A stretch of 32,051 nt of DNA, from positions 1 to 32,051 of IMG/VR virus record IMGVR_UViG_3300007734_000577; one strand, 5' to 3'. Positions 1-8,115 of the stretch are shown piece by piece. The stretch comes from a virus. Each line of letters begins with the position of its first letter. The stretch's first letter is position 1. A program made the translations under genes and the position numbers. The notes beneath the pieces were generated by a model, which worked only from the letters and a program-made list of their open reading frames with translations, ran no database searches and was not told the origin of the DNA.

Positions 1-1
1 C

Positions 2-97
2 ACCCCGAGAAAGGGAGTCATGACTCGATACGGCAAGAAGATGGTCCGTTCGGACTTCTACGGCACTGTTACCTGTCTCGACCTCAACATCATCTGA
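2..97 (+). CDS. C-terminal end of an upstream structural gene (possibly major capsid protein)
   Basis: An open frame enters from the left edge and ends at TGA 95-97, giving the last 31 residues of a protein. The segment contains MTRYGKKMVRSDFYGT. Its codons are GC-richer and more uniform (ctc, acc, atc, ggc) than those of most genes here, and resemble those of the SSB gene near 24.6 kb, as expected for a very abundant protein. It is followed at once by two hairpins ending in a T-run. In T4-like phages the major capsid gene often precedes the neck genes and is strongly terminated, so a capsid-protein C-terminus is my inference. The fragment is too short to prove it. Confidence 0.5.
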   Translation, partial: TPRKGVMTRYGKKMVRSDFYGTVTCLDLNII

Positions 98-105
98 TGC
101 AGGTC

Positions 106-131
106 ATGCCACTGACTTAAGTCAGTGGCAT
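106..131. repeat. Perfect 26-bp palindrome
   Basis: The two 13-nt halves are exact reverse complements, centred between 118 and 119 on TTAA, with no loop spacer. As RNA it would form a hairpin directly after the upstream stop codon. It has no T-run of its own and sits 7 bp before the terminator at 138-170. It may stabilise the 3' end of the upstream mRNA or bind a dimeric protein. The sequence does not decide between these. Confidence 0.75.
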
Positions 132-137
132 TAAATC

Positions 138-170
138 AGCGGCGCCCCCTAAAAAGGGCGCCGCTTTTTT
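138..170 (+). terminator. Strong intrinsic terminator after the upstream gene
   Basis: A 10-bp GC-rich stem (AGCGGCGCCC at 138-147 pairs with 156-165) with an 8-nt loop is followed by six T residues (165-170). This is a textbook rho-independent terminator on the + strand. It closes the transcript of the partial gene at the left edge. Confidence 0.92.
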
Positions 171-266
171 GTGTGACGAAGATATATAGAAACAAGCCAA
201 ATCAAAGATGATCATACAGTTCTGTCTGAGATAGGCTCATCTAACAAACATATTCAAGGAGATCAA

Positions 267-707
267 ATGCCAAAGCTTACTTATGATTCTACGAGAGGCC
301 TCATACAGGAGGTAGGATCAGGTGTTTCATTCAGCGCAGACGTGATCACATTCAGCACGCTGCCTTCATCTGCAGTGCAAGCAGTCACATCGGCTGCAGC
401 AGTCACATCGGGCGGTGTCTATACGATGTCGTCATCGGCAGCGCTGACACTTACCGTTCCTCCTCCAAGTGCACTCCCTGGTGCGACTCTGATCTTTAGA
501 TCATTGTCGGCTCATGCACACAAGATTACAGGCTCGGTTGATGCAGGACCTAATATCTTTGCAGGTCATCCAGGAGCAACTCCTGCAAACTCAGGTCAGA
601 GAATCACTTTCCCTACAACTGTAGGAACTTCTGTCTCATTGATTTCTGATGGTCTTAGCTACTGCGTCTCAGCAACATCAGGAACGCTGACAATCACTGA
701 TCCCTAG
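267..707 (+). CDS. Small Ser/Thr/Ala-rich structural protein, possible head decoration or fibre
   Basis: A 146-aa protein starting at ATG 267 behind a good ribosome-binding site (AAGGAG, about 6 nt upstream). The N-terminus (MPKLTYDSTRGLIQEVGSG) is followed by a Ser/Thr/Ala/Val-rich body with alternating small and hydrophobic residues typical of beta-rich virion proteins. A segment PGATLIFRS near residues 70-78 recalls beta-sandwich decoration or fibre domains of phages. There is no signal peptide, membrane segment or catalytic motif. The gene lies alone between two strong terminators (138-170 and 725-766), so it appears to be its own transcription unit, consistent with an abundant late product. 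Decoration or fibre is an inference; I do not recognise the family. Confidence 0.6.
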   Translation: MPKLTYDSTRGLIQEVGSGVSFSADVITFSTLPSSAVQAVTSAAAVTSGGVYTMSSSAALTLTVPPPSALPGATLIFRSLSAHAHKITGSVDAGPNIFAGHPGATPANSGQRITFPTTVGTSVSLISDGLSYCVSATSGTLTITDP

Positions 708-724
708 TATCGTCTGATCTTTAG

Positions 725-766
725 CAGGGGGCAAGTATGCATTCGCATCTTGCCCCCTGTCTTTTT
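725..766 (+). terminator. Intrinsic terminator after the 146-aa gene
   Basis: An 11-bp perfect stem (CAGGGGGCAAG at 725-735 with 749-759) carries an extra inner ATGC/GCAT pairing inside its 13-nt loop and is followed by a T-run at 762-766. It is a strong + strand terminator. Confidence 0.93.
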
Positions 767-805
767 GCAGATATGTGATATTTAGCTTAAACGACTGGAG
801 AAAAA

Positions 806-1057
806 ATGGCAGTTAGACCGCTTACATTAGAAGAGTTGGCACATATCAAACGAGGCAATGAGAAAGAAGAGAGAAGGAAGCGTGAAGCTGCTGAAAGAGA
901 GCATGCACACCATGCTACTGAGCAAGTAAAGAAAGTTGCTGTTGCTGTTATAGATCAGCTGATTCCTGATGTCTCAATAGACGTCGCGGTAGATGCATCT
1001 GTGTCAATAAGCGATATTGCAGACACAGCCAGAGGATTTAAGCGCAGAAAGCAGTAA
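806..1057 (+). CDS. Small charged protein of unknown function
   Basis: An 83-aa protein starting at ATG 806 with GGAG about 8 nt upstream. Residues 8-45 form a highly charged helix rich in Glu, Lys and Arg (KEERRKREAAEREHAHH). It is followed by a Val/Ile/Asp/Ser alternating segment near 46-72 (VSIDVAVDASVSISD) and a basic end (FKRRKQ). There is no cysteine, signal peptide or membrane segment. Like its left neighbour it lies between terminators (725-766 and 1068-1149). The position next to head and neck genes suggests a small virion or assembly protein. I do not recognise the family. Confidence 0.6.
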   Translation: MAVRPLTLEELAHIKRGNEKEERRKREAAEREHAHHATEQVKKVAVAVIDQLIPDVSIDVAVDASVSISDIADTARGFKRRKQ

Positions 1058-1067
1058 ATGCTTGATG

Positions 1068-1127
1068 AAACTAAAGCAATGTAACAGAAGACGACCAGTT
1101 TGATTCTGTTACATTCCTTTAGTTTTT
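1068..1127 (+). terminator. Long-stem terminator after the 83-aa gene
   Basis: The arms 1068-1088 and 1105-1125 pair at 20 of 21 positions (one C/C mismatch) around a 16-nt loop. T residues at 1123-1127 form the end of the stem and the tail. The stem is unusually long and A/T-rich at its base, so it could also act on the opposite strand. Confidence 0.85.
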
Positions 1128-1149
1128 CCATAGGTTACTATGGTTTTTT
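1128..1149 (+). terminator. Second, compact terminator in tandem
   Basis: CCATAG at 1128-1133 pairs with CTATGG at 1138-1143 around the loop GTTA. Six T residues follow at 1144-1149. It abuts the long-stem terminator, making a back-to-back pair just upstream of the 209-aa gene. Confidence 0.8.
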
Positions 1150-1175
1150 GAAGATCGTTCAACAGGAGCAATCTG

Positions 1176-1805
1176 GTGGATAAAGAAGTTTATTATAGAT
1201 CACATTCAGCTGCCTGGATTACGCCTGAGGGAAAATTTATTCCACTCGATGAAGACTCAATACATGAAGATTACACGTCAAAGTTTGGAATCCAGAGATT
1301 TATTGGTCTTTATGACTCTGGAAAAGCATCAAGAATCGCAATCAATATGGGCTATGGAAAAGTTTCTAGTCTATTTTCAATCTCGATAGATAAAATACGC
1401 GGAAACGACCCAAGACTCGAGACGATGGCACAGTTTGTCGCTCAAGGAATTATAGAATTCCGGAATAGCAAGTTATTGCCTTCTTGGATGCAAGAAAAAT
1501 ACGAACGCATGTCACTTTTATCATTGCCAATTACCATCATGTTTAGTAATGGCACGTTTGAAGAAATGGTTACAGGTGATTTCATCTTCAGCTATGGGTC
1601 TAAAGAAACACAAGATCTTCTAAAAGCTGCCTTTAAGATGAATGAAAACTTAATTCGTCAGCTAATTCAAGAGACTATCAAACGCATGGGTGATGAATGG
1701 ATAGTCTATCCGAAGAAGGGTGGAAAACGACTCGGTACTCACAAGTCAAAAGCGTCAGCATTGCGTCAATTACGTGCTATTGAGATCTCTAAATCAAAGC
1801 GCTGA
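1176..1805 (+). CDS. Unrecognised 209-aa phage protein with Lys-rich C-terminal tail motif
   Basis: Starts at GTG 1176, chosen because AGGAG lies 7 nt upstream at 1164-1168 and no ATG fits better. The body (about residues 1-140) is mixed alpha/beta without a catalytic motif I recognise. Residues near 157-169 (NENLIRQLIQETIKRM) form an amphipathic helix. The last 35 residues (WIVYPKKGGKRLGTHKSKA, then ALRQLRAIE) match a short basic tail pattern that I recall at the ends of assorted phage virion proteins. It lies just upstream of the neck genes and after tandem terminators, with only about 26 nt in between, so it must rely on read-through or a promoter overlapping the hairpins. Function unknown; a virion or head-assembly protein is likely from context. 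Confidence 0.6.
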   Translation: MDKEVYYRSHSAAWITPEGKFIPLDEDSIHEDYTSKFGIQRFIGLYDSGKASRIAINMGYGKVSSLFSISIDKIRGNDPRLETMAQFVAQGIIEFRNSKLLPSWMQEKYERMSLLSLPITIMFSNGTFEEMVTGDFIFSYGSKETQDLLKAAFKMNENLIRQLIQETIKRMGDEWIVYPKKGGKRLGTHKSKASALRQLRAIEISKSKR

Positions 1806-1839
1806 TTATAGAATGTGATAGTTATTGTAAGGTGGTGAG

Positions 1840-3018
1840 ATGTCTACCTTTGTAACTACGCTAAATCCTACACCTTTTGGAATCTACGACGCAGACACGT
1901 CATTTCAGACTGATGCTGATAAGATGGTTGTATTTGTCAAACGCAAATTAGGTGATGACATCTTGAGCGTAGAATTGACAAAAAAGCAGATATGGGCAAA
2001 TCTTGAAGAAGCATGCTTCGAATATAGTAACATATTAAACCAATATCAGGCAAAGTCAACGCTTCTTAACTACCTTGGTTATTCAACAGGATCGCAGGCA
2101 GGTTTAGAAGCAGCATTTCCAAGAGATAATCTTGAGTATCTTGCAAGATTTGCTGATCCTTACGCGTCTGAGGCAGGTATCGGCGGATCATACAATATGC
2201 CATCAGGATCAATCGAGTTAATACCGGGTCAGCAAGATTATGACTTGTACACGGAATTAAAAGATTCAACTGGCACTGCTCTTTACGCATCAACAGCCAA
2301 TGCAACTCCTAAATCAAAGATGAGAATTGTAGAAGTATTTCACTTCAATCCACAAGCAGCCTATCGATTCTTTGATACAACATCAGCTGTCAATTATCTA
2401 AATAATGAATTCAGCTTTGAGTCTTTCACACCAGAAACGATCTTCTATGTTTTACCTGTATTTGAAGACATCTTAAGAGCAGGTCAGTTAGATCTCTCTA
2501 ATAGAGTTAGGCGATCAAATTACTCATACAAGGTTGTTGGAACAAAAATAAGAATCTTTCCTGTTCCGACACTTACAGCGACTGCAACTAAGCATCTCTT
2601 TGTTAGAGTCAAATTCTGGCAAAATCCAGTAAACCCAAGCTTCCAAGATCAGACAATTTACGGTGTAAACAATCTGTCAAATGTCCCATTTGGAAATCTG
2701 ACTTATGCAAGAATCAACAGCATGGGCTTGCAATGGATAAGGCAATACACACTTGCGCTGTCAATGGAACAGCTAGGAATGATTAGAAGCAAATTCGCGT
2801 CTGTTCCTATTCCAGGAGGAACAGTGACGTTGAATGGCGGCGATCTTCAATCAAAAGGTCGCGAAGATAAAAAAGAGCTGGTTACAAAACTCAAAGAAAT
2901 GCTCGAGACACTTACATACGACAAACTTATTGAAGGTGCTGCGACTAGAGCAGAAAATCTTACAAAGCAACTATCAAAAATTCCAATGCCTAACGGTAAA
3001 GCAATCTTTACAGGATGA
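1840..3018 (+). CDS. Neck / head-completion protein, T4 gp13-like
   Basis: A 392-aa protein with ATG 1840 behind AAGGTGGTGAG. The N-terminal 70 residues (FVKRKLGDDILSVELTKKQ, then WANLEEACFEYSNI) form the helical segment I associate with gp13-type neck proteins of T4-like marine phages. The middle is rich in aromatic and Asn residues, and the C-terminus (about 330-370) is helical and charged. T4 gp13 is about 309 aa, so this version is longer. It is followed 8 nt later by a gp14-like gene and then a gp15-like gene, reproducing the T4 neck order 13-14-15-18-19, which supports the call more than the motif does. In T4 the neck proteins close the filled head and connect it to the tail. Confidence 0.6.
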   Translation: MSTFVTTLNPTPFGIYDADTSFQTDADKMVVFVKRKLGDDILSVELTKKQIWANLEEACFEYSNILNQYQAKSTLLNYLGYSTGSQAGLEAAFPRDNLEYLARFADPYASEAGIGGSYNMPSGSIELIPGQQDYDLYTELKDSTGTALYASTANATPKSKMRIVEVFHFNPQAAYRFFDTTSAVNYLNNEFSFESFTPETIFYVLPVFEDILRAGQLDLSNRVRRSNYSYKVVGTKIRIFPVPTLTATATKHLFVRVKFWQNPVNPSFQDQTIYGVNNLSNVPFGNLTYARINSMGLQWIRQYTLALSMEQLGMIRSKFASVPIPGGTVTLNGGDLQSKGREDKKELVTKLKEMLETLTYDKLIEGAATRAENLTKQLSKIPMPNGKAIFTG

Positions 3019-3026
3019 GACACTAA

Positions 3027-3692
3027 ATGGCTAGACTGTTTATTACAGAGCGAGAGATCAATTTCATCAATGACCTTGGCAAGGAACTTGTCAAAGATGT
3101 TGCTGGGCAAAAGATATATTACTTCTCTGTTAATAACATTAAATCAAACGTGCATGATGTGTACGAAGAGTCTTCTGACAAGATATTCGAGAATCCTATT
3201 GAGATTGATTCATTCGTCAAATATTCACCTCAAGACGTTAGGACAAATCGATTTGGATCAGAAGAATACTACACAATTGAATGTTATGTCCAGTCGCGCG
3301 ATCTACTTGATAAAGGTATTGATGTTCATGAAGGTGATTTCTTTAGTTACGGCGATACATTCTTTGAAGTCATTAAATCACCCAGAACAGATGTCATCTT
3401 TGGCCAGATTGAGCATAAAGCATACATCACAATTACAGGCAAGCAATCAAGAAAAGGACAGTTTGTCGCGAAGGTCTTTGGCCCAACATCAGAAGGATAC
3501 TCAGACCCAGATGCTGTTCAGACAACGTTTGTCCAGCAACGCGGTTATTCTGAGAATCGATTGGGCGTGACAGGTGACGTAAGACAATTACAGAAGAACG
3601 GTGTGCTTGATGCACCTCTTACAGGACCTGCTGAAGTTTCTCCCGCAGGTGATCCTGACGGTGTTGGATCTTCTTTCTATGATGAGAGTTAA
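3027..3692 (+). CDS. Neck protein, T4 gp14-like
   Basis: A 221-aa protein with ATG 3027, 8 nt after the previous stop; AGGATGAGA at the end of the upstream gene serves as its ribosome-binding site, implying coupled translation. The pattern of a short N-terminal helix, a central all-beta region with SRDLLDKGIDVHEGDFFSYG near residues 90-110 and FFEVIKSPRTD just after, and a disordered Gly/Pro/Asp-rich C-terminus fits gp14 neck proteins (T4 gp14 is about 256 aa). Its position between gp13-like and gp15-like genes agrees. It probably forms part of the ring joining head and tail. Family assignment is by motif and synteny. Confidence 0.6.
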   Translation: MARLFITEREINFINDLGKELVKDVAGQKIYYFSVNNIKSNVHDVYEESSDKIFENPIEIDSFVKYSPQDVRTNRFGSEEYYTIECYVQSRDLLDKGIDVHEGDFFSYGDTFFEVIKSPRTDVIFGQIEHKAYITITGKQSRKGQFVAKVFGPTSEGYSDPDAVQTTFVQQRGYSENRLGVTGDVRQLQKNGVLDAPLTGPAEVSPAGDPDGVGSSFYDES

Positions 3693-3694
3693 AG

Positions 3695-4885
3695 ATGCCT
3701 ATCAAAGAAATTCTCAAAAAAGGCTACGAAGGGTTTAATGTACCTGATGATTTCAAGATACCGCCATGTGGTATTGAAGATGTTGATCGTGCTGTATTTG
3801 AACTTTTTGACAAGCGTCTTGCGTTTGAAGTCAAAGTCAATGAGCAGACAACAAAAGTTCCTGTTGTTTTCGCTGCAGGTGAAAGATTTGCACTAACTAA
3901 AAGGCTGAAGCCGATTAGAGACAAAAACAATGCATTGGTCTTGCCGCTTATTGCATTAAAAAGAACAAGTATCGGTCACAAGAATGAAGCAGAAGTAGGT
4001 GGGACAGCAATAGCATTTAGACAATCTGCAGACTATGTAATCAAAAAAAGACTGTCAGAAACTGACAGAAATTACCAGAACATCATAAACAAGCTTTCAA
4101 TCAAGAATCAAGATAATGTCAGTGCAAGATCTCACTTTATTGAACGTGAATCATCACCTGGAAAGTTTTCATTTCCAGATACTCTTGCATCAAGGCGTAA
4201 TGGGCCGGCAATTGCATACGGATCTGGAAAGCTAGCAACACCTCTCAATAACGCAGATCTAGGTCAGAATATCTTTGAGATCATCACAATTCCATACCCA
4301 CAATTTATTGGAATGACATACAATGTTGTTTTCTGGACGCAATACATGATTCAGATGAATCAGCTACTTGAAACAATGATGATGAAGTTTGACGGGCAAG
4401 GCCATGAATTCCAGATCTCAACAAGCAAGGGCTATAAATTCACTGCATTTGTTCAAGGTCCCTTCAGCAATAATGACAACTTTGACAATTACACAGATGA
4501 AGAGCGCATCATCAAATACAGCTTTGACATCAAAGTTCCAGCATATATTCTTGCTCCAGAACACCCAGGCCTGAGTTCACCATTCAGGACATTTCAATCT
4601 GCGCCTGAGATTAACTTTGGGATTTATGATTCAAGAACACAAATCGCAGAAGAGCCACCTGTTCCAGGTTCTGATGCGCATCTCAACAAATTTATTTTAT
4701 CTGATATTAATCATCTTGATGAAGATGGAAATCCGCATCTAGAACGCGGTGAAGATCTTGTCAAGGCAGTTGTTACTACAAATAAGAAGAAAGAATACCA
4801 GAGAATCATATATACAGATATCAAATCCGGCGAACAGGTCATCCCAGCACGCAAGGTGACTTTTGCGGAAGACGAGAAGATTTAA
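3695..4885 (+). CDS. Tail-completion / proximal sheath stabiliser, T4 gp15-like
   Basis: A 396-aa protein beginning 2 nt after the previous stop. Residues about 50-90 (VPVVFAAGERFALTKR, then IRDKNNALVLPLIALKRTS) and about 195-300 (IPYPQFIGMTYNVVFWTQY, then DEERIIKYSFDIKVPAYIL) match the layout of gp15-type tail terminators of T4-like phages. There a beta-rich core caps the end of tube and sheath and joins it to the neck. T4 gp15 is about 272 aa; this one has an extra C-terminal stretch of about 100 residues that is acidic and basic by turns. The next gene is the sheath, as expected for the T4 order. Confidence 0.65.
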   Translation: MPIKEILKKGYEGFNVPDDFKIPPCGIEDVDRAVFELFDKRLAFEVKVNEQTTKVPVVFAAGERFALTKRLKPIRDKNNALVLPLIALKRTSIGHKNEAEVGGTAIAFRQSADYVIKKRLSETDRNYQNIINKLSIKNQDNVSARSHFIERESSPGKFSFPDTLASRRNGPAIAYGSGKLATPLNNADLGQNIFEIITIPYPQFIGMTYNVVFWTQYMIQMNQLLETMMMKFDGQGHEFQISTSKGYKFTAFVQGPFSNNDNFDNYTDEERIIKYSFDIKVPAYILAPEHPGLSSPFRTFQSAPEINFGIYDSRTQIAEEPPVPGSDAHLNKFILSDINHLDEDGNPHLERGEDLVKAVVTTNKKKEYQRIIYTDIKSGEQVIPARKVTFAEDEKI

Positions 4886-4940
4886 CAGAGTTTCTTCGCA
4901 GTGATGGGATATTTATAATCAAAGTGTGATTGGAGAAACA

Positions 4941-7900
4941 ATGGCAGAAACAACTTATCGATCTCCTGGATTTTTTGACAGAGAGATAGATCTATCTTCT
5001 CCGGCATCTGTGACTGTGACCGCGACACCCGCAGGTGTTGTAGGACCTAGTCCAGTTGGACCAGCATTCGTACCCGTGACGGTCAGTTCTCTTGCAGAGT
5101 TCAAAGAGAAATTCATCGGTACTTCTAATGATCGTTATGACACGTACTACGCAGCACAAGAATTTCTTAGAAGCGGCCAGGCCCTGACATTCGTCAGAAC
5201 ACTTGGAGTTGGTGCAAATAGCTCTGTAGGTGATATCACTACAACGCTCTCACAGGGAACAGCAAAAGGTGCAGGCTTCGTCATTACAGGATCAGTAAAT
5301 CAAAATCTGAAGTCGCAAGGCGCTGTCCAGTTCCTTGTTGCAAATCACGTTGTTAATAAGACAGCAAATGTATCATATCCTGTATTCATCGATAATCAGA
5401 GTTTCTCGACGTCTACATCAGGTGGTGATGCAAAGATGGTCAGAGCAGTCTTGCTCTTTCCAACTGGATCCCGCGCACAGATCCTAAGCTACAATGAGAA
5501 CTACTCACCTGCAAATGTTGTAGATGACGCAGCAACAATTCAGAGCACATCTACAGCAGCTAATTACAACACATTCAAGCTTGTCATCTCATCTTCATCA
5601 CCTGGATTTGGAACAGCTGATGGTTATACAGGCATCAAGATCTTTACTGCATCTCTTGATCCTGCAAGCTCTGCTTATGTTGGCAAGATTCTGAATACAG
5701 AGCCTGCTTTATTCCAGACGCAACAACACTTGCTCTATTTTGATCTCGCGGTTGAGAATGAACTTGCATATGTTTCTTCTGCAACTGATAGCGTTGGCCT
5801 ACTATCAGGTTCAACTAAGACATCAGCAAATTCTGCACTCGCATCACAGACATTCATAGATGCATTTGGAAGATTTGATACTCGTTATAAGGCAGCAAGA
5901 ACCACAAACTTCATCTCACAGCCATTCGGCGGTCAAGAGTACGATCTATTCTACTTTGAGACCATGGGTGACGGTGCTGCAACAAACCAACTTTACAAGG
6001 TTTCGATTGCAAATCTTAGGCGTTCAACAGATCCCCAGAATCCTTATGGAACTTTTACTGTACAAGTAAGAGACTTCTATGATGATGATAAGAATCCTAA
6101 CGTACTTGAGCAATACCCGAATTGCACACTTAACCCAGACGATGCAAATTTCGTCGGTAAGTTAATTGGTGACAAGAAAGTCTTCTACAACTTTGATGCA
6201 GCTAACTCTTTGGATAGAAACTTTGTCTCATCTGGGCAATATCCAAATGTGTCAACACGTGTAAGAATTGTGCTTGATGCTGACATTGTAAACAACAATA
6301 TCCCAAAGACAGCGCTTCCATTTGGTTTTAGAGGTATGCCGACTCAGAAGTACACGTCATCGCTTAAAGACTCTGATAACGGATCAGATCGGGCTGATGG
6401 TCCCATCTTAAGCAATCGCCTGATAGGAACGCTCGCAGGTTCTGCACAGTCATTGACTTCTTCAATCGCACCTCCTGTTCCACTTCGTTACAAGGTGACA
6501 CAAGGTGCAGTGAATTCTTCACCTGCATTCACAGGGTCTGCAGGAACACAGGAATTTGCTGATGCAAATCTCTATTGGGGCGTTAAATACGATCTATTCC
6601 CGTCAACTACAAGCTTCTTGGGAGCATCAGCAGTCTATCAGCCTAACTCGCCTGGTGCAATTAATCCACTAATCACATCGCTGGCAAAATTTGCAGGAAT
6701 AGAGAAACTCGATGTTGTTACGACAGGATCAACATCAGACAAGATGAATAATAACAAGTTCACACTTGCAAGAGTCGCGCTCTATAACTCCAAGGGTAAT
6801 GGTACGGCGCTCGCTGCAGCAGTCAACAATCTGACAGGAACGCTTGACCAACACATGGTAAATGCAATCTACGTCAGAAATAGAGAACCCGATGTGAATG
6901 ATGGCACGATCTCTGATGGCAATGAGCCCGGTTCAGTTGGAACAATCTCAGGAAGGTTGACTTTTGGTACGATGGCATTAATTACATCGTCTTCAATATT
7001 CAATAGATTCTCACCTTTTATGAAGTTCACCAACATGTTCTATGGAGGCTTCGACGGACTTAACATCCTCGATTCAGACATGGCCAATATGAATGATAAG
7101 TCAACTTCATCTGAACCTGGTGGTAAGGCAGCGACAGGTCTGAACATTGGACTTAACACAACGGCAAATATCTTCTCTGCAGGAACATCTAATTCATTGA
7201 TCAATTCGTATCGCGCCGGCGCAGATATCATCACAAATCCCGGCGTTTCTAATGTCAACATTGTCACGATTCCAGGCATTAGAGATAAGTTGATCACTGA
7301 TTACACATCGACAGCAACAAAGAACTATGCACGAGCCATCTACTTGATGGATATTCCGACATACACAGATTCTGGAACAAGAATCTTCGATAAGACAACG
7401 ATACCTGATGTGACATACACAATTAGGCAGTTCTCAGGTCGTGGAATCAATAACAACTATGTTGCAACATACTTCCCAGATGCATCGATTATTGATGAAT
7501 CATCAGCAGCTGTCGTTGGTAAGCGCATGAGAGTTCCTTCATCTGTTATTGCCTTAGGTGCACTTGCACAGAATGACTCAAAGACATATCCGTGGTATGC
7601 ACCTGCAGGATTTAATCGAGCAGCATTATCAAATGTTGTAAATCTTGCTGTTAGGCTCTCAAGCACTGATAGAGACAATCTCTATGATGCTCGAATCAAT
7701 CCTATCACGTCATTTCCTGGACTTGGATTTGTAATCTTCGGTCAGAAGACATTGCAGATTGCGCGCTCAGCACTTGATCGTGTTAATGTTAGAAGATTGA
7801 TGTTGGAACTTGCAAGAATTGTTACCAATATAGGTCTACAGTTCGTGTTTGAACCCAATACATCTGCTACTAGAGCAAGATTCGTGAGTCAATTGACACC

Positions 7901-8090
7901 ACAATTTGCAACAATCCAGTCACAAAGCGGTGTTGATAGTTTCCAAATAGTAATGGATGATTCCAACAATACACAACAAGATATCGAGGCAAATAAGCTT
8001 AACGGCAGGATCATCATAGTTCCTACAAAAGCAGTTGAGTTTATTGCAATCGATTTCATTATTACAAACTCCGGCGTCGAGTTTGTCTGA
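4941..8090 (+). CDS. Tail sheath protein, paralogue 1 (gp18-like)
   Basis: A 1,049-aa contractile-sheath subunit. I take ATG 4941 (MAETTYRSPGFF) as the start because GGAGA sits 5 nt upstream; a GTG 15 nt earlier has no such site. The N-terminus YRSPGFFDREIDLS and the following PVGPAFVPVTV are the usual sheath opening. The C-terminal domain (about residues 880-1049) has the conserved sheath core: YPWYAPAG, FGQKTLQ, DRVNVRRLMLELAR, FEPN and a final strand ending IDFIITNSG. It is far longer than T4 gp18 (659 aa), so the middle carries large insertions that probably form outer domains. It is homologous along its whole length to the next gene. Sheath subunits polymerise around the tube and contract on infection. 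Confidence 0.93.
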   Translation: MAETTYRSPGFFDREIDLSSPASVTVTATPAGVVGPSPVGPAFVPVTVSSLAEFKEKFIGTSNDRYDTYYAAQEFLRSGQALTFVRTLGVGANSSVGDITTTLSQGTAKGAGFVITGSVNQNLKSQGAVQFLVANHVVNKTANVSYPVFIDNQSFSTSTSGGDAKMVRAVLLFPTGSRAQILSYNENYSPANVVDDAATIQSTSTAANYNTFKLVISSSSPGFGTADGYTGIKIFTASLDPASSAYVGKILNTEPALFQTQQHLLYFDLAVENELAYVSSATDSVGLLSGSTKTSANSALASQTFIDAFGRFDTRYKAARTTNFISQPFGGQEYDLFYFETMGDGAATNQLYKVSIANLRRSTDPQNPYGTFTVQVRDFYDDDKNPNVLEQYPNCTLNPDDANFVGKLIGDKKVFYNFDAANSLDRNFVSSGQYPNVSTRVRIVLDADIVNNNIPKTALPFGFRGMPTQKYTSSLKDSDNGSDRADGPILSNRLIGTLAGSAQSLTSSIAPPVPLRYKVTQGAVNSSPAFTGSAGTQEFADANLYWGVKYDLFPSTTSFLGASAVYQPNSPGAINPLITSLAKFAGIEKLDVVTTGSTSDKMNNNKFTLARVALYNSKGNGTALAAAVNNLTGTLDQHMVNAIYVRNREPDVNDGTISDGNEPGSVGTISGRLTFGTMALITSSSIFNRFSPFMKFTNMFYGGFDGLNILDSDMANMNDKSTSSEPGGKAATGLNIGLNTTANIFSAGTSNSLINSYRAGADIITNPGVSNVNIVTIPGIRDKLITDYTSTATKNYARAIYLMDIPTYTDSGTRIFDKTTIPDVTYTIRQFSGRGINNNYVATYFPDASIIDESSAAVVGKRMRVPSSVIALGALAQNDSKTYPWYAPAGFNRAALSNVVNLAVRLSSTDRDNLYDARINPITSFPGLGFVIFGQKTLQIARSALDRVNVRRLMLELARIVTNIGLQFVFEPNTSATRARFVSQLTPQFATIQSQSGVDSFQIVMDDSNNTQQDIEANKLNGRIIIVPTKAVEFIAIDFIITNSGVEFV

Positions 8091-8115
8091 TACTTAGATC
8101 TAAGAGGTTGATCGA

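Noticed and set aside
184-191. TATAGAA-type boxes before several late genes (184, 1807, 11103) as a late promoter
   Set aside because: The same string also occurs inside coding sequence (for example near 1452) and is expected by chance in AT-rich DNA; positions relative to the start codons vary too much.
776-788. GATATTTA before the 83-aa, sheath and 197-aa genes as a shared promoter element
   Set aside because: It also occurs inside the nuclease gene (27541), and the number seen is close to chance for an AT-rich 8-mer.
1446-1461. Inverted repeat GGAATT/AATTCC inside the 209-aa gene
   Set aside because: Short, internal to coding sequence, and compatible with chance.
2066-2305. Many open frames on the minus strand opposite long genes (for example here, at 14411-14641 and 29316-29864)
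   Set aside because: They lie wholly inside strong + strand genes with recognised motifs, lack ribosome-binding sites and show low-complexity or shadow-like composition.
4926-4940. GTG 4926 as the start of sheath paralogue 1
   Set aside because: The Shine-Dalgarno sequence GGAGA lies between this GTG and ATG 4941, so it can only serve the ATG, and the sheath N-terminus starts at MAETTYRSPG.
8093-8104. 12-bp palindrome CTTAGATCTAAG before sheath paralogue 2
   Set aside because: Short, AT-rich, no loop and no T-run; too weak to call an operator or terminator.
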